This document shows positions 4,802 through 8,850 of a DNA stretch of 8,850 nucleotides, piece after piece. The DNA lies in the NCBI GenBank assembly GCA_017964325.1, contig JAGCSE010000287.1, positions 1 through 8,850 of the forward strand, in the 5' to 3' direction. This stretch comes from Victivallales bacterium. Lineage in GTDB: Bacteria; Verrucomicrobiota; Lentisphaeria; Oligosphaerales; Oligosphaeraceae. Numbering within the stretch: position 1 is the first letter of the stretch; each line of letters starts with the position of its first letter. The notes below the pieces were generated by a model, which did no database searches, was not told the origin of the DNA, and worked only from the letters and a program-made list of their open reading frames with translations. The position numbers and the translations under genes were made by a program.

Positions 4802-7800
4802 TCACACATTCTCTTCTTCCCCAAGAGCTTGAACGTTGTCCTCTGGAGGTTGAACGTCGTCCGCTGGAGCTTGAACGTTGTTGTTCTGGGGGACTTGAAT
4901 GTTGGCCATGGCGGCGAGCGTATAGATGCTGGCGGTCGTTCTGAAGAACCTGTTCGCCAAGTCCAAGACTTCCGCAGTCTCCATGTCGTCCTCCTGTTGT
5001 TTCACCTCGTCGACGAGCGCGCCAAATGTCGCGAGAATCTTTCTCGCCTCTTCGCCGATCTCATCCTGCTGCGTTGACAAGGTGTTCAGCAGCGTATTGC
5101 AATCTCGCATGATAGCTTGCATGTTGTCGCAATCATTCGTCCAGTATTTGTCGTCCGGCCTCTCCGCGGCATGCTCCTTGCCCGCCTGGATAATCCGCAC
5201 GACATGGTTCTGGTGACGCGCCAGGAAGTTCTTGAAGCCTTCCGTATTGCCGGCCGTCGCGTAGTCGGAGGCCGCATCCATGAACATATTGGCCGTGGCT
5301 TTCCTGAAAATCGTGTAGTCGTTCACAGACGTCTGGGAGGACAGGCCAAATTCGAAGCCGAGGAACGGCAACGGCTTGATTTCAAGTTTGGCATCGGTTT
5401 CATAGTCCTCCGACATCGAGAAGCTGACGAAGCGTCCATTGGAGAACGTGAAACGCAGCGTCTTGAAGGTGTCGTCTTCGAACGTGTAGGCTTCATTATA
5501 AGCCTGTTTCAGGAAGCCGAGTCCGCCCATGAATGCCTGAAAGCCTTTGTTCTCCTTCAGCAATTGTCCGATCGTGCAATTCAGCAATGGCTCGGTGCCT
5601 TGGATAGCCGTATCCTCCAACGTGGTCTTCAAGGAATCCAGCAGGGCTTCTTTGATTTCATCCTTCAGCTTCGACTCTTCGATATGCTCGGCATCCGCGC
5701 CGCCGACACCTTTCGCATACCCCCGCACAATCCACTCTAGCAAAAGACGCAACGGCATGGCCGCCGTGAGCCGTACATCAACGAATGTCTTCTTGCTGTT
5801 CACCCATGGACGCACGTCCGGAGTCTTCGTTCTTGGGCTCGTACGTGTGACTTTCAATTCAATCTTATGGGCCTGTCCAAACGTCTCTTTAGTTAAATCC
5901 GCGACTGCTGTCGCATCCGTTTTACCAGTTGCGCCAAGCAACGTGTCGGACGCGCTTTCTCCAATGCCTATGTCTTCAAGGACGTCACCGATTTTACCGT
6001 CCCATGCATCATACATGGCACTGAACGTTCCCACCGTCTTCCTCATCGGTGGCTTACCGAAGTTAAAGACGTTGAAGAACTTCTCCTGATATATCTTATG
6101 CGGGAGCTTCACAATCGGATTGGCGAGCCGAGGGATGATGTACTGGCTCGCGGCCTTCGCCGCCTTTTTCGCGGCAACCACTTGGGGATCAACACCTTCC
6201 AAGGTTTCCGCACGTTTCACGAGAAGGGCGACGGCGACGGACAGGATTCTCGCCTTGGCTGCGAACTGGTCCCAGAAGGGCTTGTCTTTCTGGTCATGCC
6301 CCGCCGCGCTCTTCTCCAATTCGTGAAGCATTGTGGTCAGTTGCGAGAAGGAAGAGGCAATCCTCCTCGCATCGTAATGTCCTCCCGGCTGGGCTATGTC
6401 TGTTTCCTGCACGAGATTCGTGATGCCCGTCCGCCATAGGTTATTTTGCGGCAGAAATGCGATCTGATTGTCCAATTCGCTATTAAAACGCTGTCTCAGG
6501 AAGACAGCCGAACACTTCTTAAGCGATTCGGTGAACGATACGTATGTTTTGTTTTTGACGAAATACTCCTGTGTATGGCTGATGCCCAGAGAACCGCCAA
6601 ACTCAAAATTGCTATCATATCCTCCGTTGTTCGCATAGAACAAACCAGCCTCCGCCGATGCATTGAGACCGCCTTGGATGGACCAACCTTTCCGTTCGCC
6701 AAGCACCTCCACATTGCGTTTTTTCAGGAAAAGCCCGGACATAGGCCCGAAGACATTGCGATTGCGCAGTTCCGCACTGTACGAAACCTGGTCCATCTTG
6801 CTTTTGCTGATGCGGAAGCCAAACGCCGTAAAACCAAGCATGAAGCAATGGCCGAGGAGTTTAATCGCTCTGGGAACCCAGGCATAGAACACTTCGCGAG
6901 GCCGCGGCGTCATGACTAGGTTGTACTTACTTGCCGTACGGATGAATTCATCCAGATTCGCGTATGTCTTCGTGACACTGTGCTGCCCCCCAAAATTAAT
7001 CCCCGCCTTAATGTTTGCGCCCAAACCGTCTTGAAGTTTATTCCCTTCCGCCTTACGGTCCACACCGAGCGTCACACCGGCTTTCCCATGCAGATCCCCT
7101 CCCTTGGAATAGGTGACCGATACCGTTCCATCGTTGTTGTTGACCTTTATCTGCGCAGATACCTTGCCAGTGATGCCCGCCTTGGCTTCCGCCTCCGCGA
7201 AACCGAGGTTCAAATCAAACAGGAAATCCGCGCCAGCCCGGAAAGTGACCGTCCGTTCACCGCTGGATTCCGCGATGTCGCCCAATTCATCCCTTATGGC
7301 TTTCGCATTCGCTTCAACCCGCTTCTCCGCGCCTGACCGATGGTAGCGGATGCGGTCATTCGTCAGATGCGACAGATGCGTCGCGGCTTTTGCAGAGGCC
7401 TCGAGACTGATCGTGTCACCCAAAACGACCTCGTCCGTAGCGCCTGCGTACGGATTGTTGGCATCCAACTGCGGTTCCGGAGCGGCGTGTCCCAAAATGC
7501 GTGTCTGAATAAGACGCAATTTCTGGTTGAAGATATTATCCGCGTCCTGCATCTGCGTGTACATCTGCTCAGAAATGCGCGTACCGGAATAATACGAGAA
7601 GGAATTGTCGAAGAAGCGGCGCATACGTTCCATTGTACCCATGTGGGCACCACGCAACTGGTCCCAATCATAACGAAACGCCCGCAGAGACTCGCGTATC
7701 TGTTTTATCTGCTTCTCCTGGAACTTCGAATCAGATGTCTCTTTGCCCGTTTCATCCGTGAATTTATAATCCGTCTTGATGCCGGAAGACGCCAGACGGC

Positions 7801-8593
7801 GAAAGGCCATGGCTTCATTCGCAAGGGTTCTGAGTTCGGCGATCTCGGCTCTTATATTGTTAATCTCCTCTTGGGAAAGGTTCTCCGCATGATTCAGATT
7901 ATCCTCGCACAGCTGAATCAACGCATTGAAACGCTTTTCGCCAATAAAAAGCTCACGGGTCTTCTTGGCTGAATCCGCGGCAAGCTTCAACATATCAGCC
8001 TTATTGGAAGCATCGTAGATGTTGGAGTCCGCCAAAATGACGACGGCATTTTCAGAAATCTTCTCTTCTCTGAGCATGCGGGCAAGTCCTAGAACGGCAT
8101 TCTTCAAGGCTTCCAGCCCAGCCTGCCCCAAAACACCTGTTTGTCTGGCGATTTTCGCACGTTCATCGAACTCGCGGGTCACCATCAGTTTATTCAACGC
8201 CGTCGCGCAGAGATTCGCGCCGTTCTCTCCTCCGAAACGGGAGGTGTAAAGCTGGTTGACTTCTTCCAAAAACGCATTGACGGCATCCTCACCGCCCAAA
8301 AGATATCGCTTGTTGTCATTCGCCTTGGCCGTTTCCTGCTCTCGTTCTTCCTCCGACAGCGTATGCGACGCGGCGAAAATCTCCGCCTTGTTGATGGCGG
8401 ATTTCACCATTGCGTCCTCGCCGTTCGTGTAGAATGAAAAGGCCGTCGAATCATGCTCGACCTTGATGGCCGGCCGCTGTCTTCTCGGGTTAACGGCCAC
8501 ATTGGAAGCATTGTCATTCTGCTGGAGCGGCTGAAAATCATTGGCCACCCAGAAACGGCTGCCCAGTACTTTATCGTTGATCTGTTGTGTCAT
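4802..8593 (-). CDS. Large putative type III secreted effector (AvrE-like architecture), 1263 residues
   Basis: I do not recognise a named family. It is read as a T3S substrate because the gene directly upstream, overlapping by ATGA, looks like a CesT-type chaperone. The N-terminus is polar and Q/N/S-rich (MTQQINDKVLGSRFW...), with no signal peptide. Layout: helical, charged region (about 60-440); glycine-rich amphipathic beta segment (447-555); hydrophobic stretch (about 566-593) that could be membrane-associated; second beta segment (601-690); helical region (about 695-830); further beta strands (907-945); helical 970-1035; third beta segment (1042-1100); helical C-terminal region (1115-1230); and an N/D-V-Q-x-P tail made by a 21-bp repeat. 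Large size, repeated beta segments and an adjacent chaperone are shared with AvrE/DspE effectors, which form channels in host membranes. No WxxxE motif is present, so any kinship is structural at most. AGGAGG lies 7 bases before the ATG. Alternatives: a toxin or structural secreted protein of another system. Confidence 0.6.
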   Translation of the reverse strand: MTQQINDKVLGSRFWVANDFQPLQQNDNASNVAVNPRRQRPAIKVEHDSTAFSFYTNGEDAMVKSAINKAEIFAASHTLSEEEREQETAKANDNKRYLLGGEDAVNAFLEEVNQLYTSRFGGENGANLCATALNKLMVTREFDERAKIARQTGVLGQAGLEALKNAVLGLARMLREEKISENAVVILADSNIYDASNKADMLKLAADSAKKTRELFIGEKRFNALIQLCEDNLNHAENLSQEEINNIRAEIAELRTLANEAMAFRRLASSGIKTDYKFTDETGKETSDSKFQEKQIKQIRESLRAFRYDWDQLRGAHMGTMERMRRFFDNSFSYYSGTRISEQMYTQMQDADNIFNQKLRLIQTRILGHAAPEPQLDANNPYAGATDEVVLGDTISLEASAKAATHLSHLTNDRIRYHRSGAEKRVEANAKAIRDELGDIAESSGERTVTFRAGADFLFDLNLGFAEAEAKAGITGKVSAQIKVNNNDGTVSVTYSKGGDLHGKAGVTLGVDRKAEGNKLQDGLGANIKAGINFGGQHSVTKTYANLDEFIRTASKYNLVMTPRPREVFYAWVPRAIKLLGHCFMLGFTAFGFRISKSKMDQVSYSAELRNRNVFGPMSGLFLKKRNVEVLGERKGWSIQGGLNASAEAGLFYANNGGYDSNFEFGGSLGISHTQEYFVKNKTYVSFTESLKKCSAVFLRQRFNSELDNQIAFLPQNNLWRTGITNLVQETDIAQPGGHYDARRIASSFSQLTTMLHELEKSAAGHDQKDKPFWDQFAAKARILSVAVALLVKRAETLEGVDPQVVAAKKAAKAASQYIIPRLANPIVKLPHKIYQEKFFNVFNFGKPPMRKTVGTFSAMYDAWDGKIGDVLEDIGIGESASDTLLGATGKTDATAVADLTKETFGQAHKIELKVTRTSPRTKTPDVRPWVNSKKTFVDVRLTAAMPLRLLLEWIVRGYAKGVGGADAEHIEESKLKDEIKEALLDSLKTTLEDTAIQGTEPLLNCTIGQLLKENKGFQAFMGGLGFLKQAYNEAYTFEDDTFKTLRFTFSNGRFVSFSMSEDYETDAKLEIKPLPFLGFEFGLSSQTSVNDYTIFRKATANMFMDAASDYATAGNTEGFKNFLARHQNHVVRIIQAGKEHAAERPDDKYWTNDCDNMQAIMRDCNTLLNTLSTQQDEIGEEARKILATFGALVDEVKQQEDDMETAEVLDLANRFFRTTASIYTLAAMANIQVPQNNNVQAPADDVQPPEDNVQALGEEENV
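4825..4904 (-). repeat. 21-bp tandem repeat in the 3' end of the large gene
   Basis: Three 21-bp units (4825-4845, 4846-4866, 4867-4887) and a fourth diverged one about 24 bases on. Read on the - strand they encode the motifs IQVP, NNVQAP, DDVQPP and DNVQAL, a low-complexity acidic, proline-containing tail (residues about 1231-1257). In-frame gain or loss of units would change only the tail length. Confidence 0.8.
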
Positions 8594-8850
8594 GGTTCTT
8601 CCTCCTCAGCTTCATCGTCGATATCCATGCACGGGAAGCGCTCCGCGAAATCTTCGCGGATGGCATTCACCAGATCCACAAGCGTTTCCAGCCATGCGGC
8701 AAGACGATCAGCCGAATCAAAAGCCTCGGCCGGACGATTGTCATGGGCAATGACACGACGTGTGTCCGCGTCCATCGAAAGCGTGTATCCGCCAGCGGGG
8801 CCGCCCAGCTCGTTGAGGGCGAGAAGCGCCAAGGCGCGATCGCCCGCAAG
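8590..8850 (-). CDS. CesT-family-like type III secretion chaperone (partial, N-terminus beyond the window)
   Basis: The - strand frame is open from the window edge and ends at TGA (8592-8590), giving 86 residues. LNELGGPAGGYTLSMD followed by TRRVIAHD and a helix rich in Leu/Ala (DRLAAWLETLVDLVNAI) matches the core of CesT/class I T3S chaperones, small acidic dimeric proteins that keep an effector partly unfolded and deliver it to the secretion ATPase. The end is strongly acidic (DIDDEAEEEEP), which fits the low isoelectric point of the family. Typical members are 130-160 residues, so about 40-60 residues should lie outside the window. Its stop overlaps the start of the 1263-residue protein by ATGA, the usual chaperone-then-effector arrangement with translational coupling. 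The family call is from pattern recognition, and another small acidic adaptor is possible. Confidence 0.65.
   Translation of the reverse strand, partial: LAGDRALALLALNELGGPAGGYTLSMDADTRRVIAHDNRPAEAFDSADRLAAWLETLVDLVNAIREDFAERFPCMDIDDEAEEEEP
8601..8606 (-). promoter_or_regulatory. Strong Shine-Dalgarno site of the large effector gene
   Basis: AGGAGG on the - strand lies inside the final codons of the chaperone gene, 7 bases before the ATG (8593-8591). Together with the ATGA overlap it fixes the effector start and supports co-translation of the two proteins. Confidence 0.85.

Noticed and set aside
4802..8593. Direct assignment of the large protein to the AvrE family
   Set aside because: No WxxxE motif was found and no residue-level match to AvrE/DspE could be shown by eye. 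Only the architecture and the chaperone neighbour are similar, so no gene symbol is given.

Overview
The window reads as a piece of a moderately GC-rich bacterial chromosome with two unrelated halves separated by a repeat-rich junction. No ribosomal or other taxonomic marker is present. A MelA-type family 4 glycosidase, a short ceramidase-like protein, a DUF234-type ATPase and a type III secretion (T3S) chaperone/effector pair together would fit a host-associated or gut member of the PVC group (Lentisphaerota/Verrucomicrobiota). That is inference only.

Left half, + strand (1-2851): the last 21 codons of an unknown gene, then a GH4 NAD/metal-dependent alpha-glycosidase (76-1479), then a neutral/alkaline-ceramidase-like metal hydrolase (1526-2851). 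They are closely spaced and look like one carbohydrate/amide catabolic operon. It ends at a hairpin followed by six T (2870-2905). The GH4 protein carries an apparent compensated micro-frameshift over its NAD-binding strand. The ceramidase-like protein keeps the zinc ligands but seems to lack the ceramidase nucleophile. A 7-bp tandem repeat fills the GH4/ceramidase gap, where no Shine-Dalgarno site is visible.

Junction (2763-4801): a 29-nt imperfect palindrome occurs five times, with two pairs at an exact 56-bp period. A - strand AAA ATPase with a C-terminal PD-(D/E)XK-like domain (2976-4421) lies between two of the palindromes as if inserted into one, flanked by a 33-bp direct repeat. Beyond it is a second, decaying copy of the last 136 bp of the ceramidase gene plus its hairpin. 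The simplest history is a tandem duplication of the ceramidase 3' end with its palindromes, followed by insertion of an ATPase cassette that duplicated one palindrome.

Right half, - strand (4802-8850): a CesT-family-like T3S chaperone (N-terminus outside the window) overlaps by ATGA the start of a 1263-residue protein with no signal peptide. The large protein alternates helical regions with glycine-rich, amphipathic beta segments that recur three times. The chaperone/effector arrangement and the beta-rich architecture recall the AvrE/DspE effectors with their AvrF/DspF chaperones. The proposal here is an undescribed large T3S effector, possibly pore- or barrel-forming. It rests on pattern reading, not on a database search.
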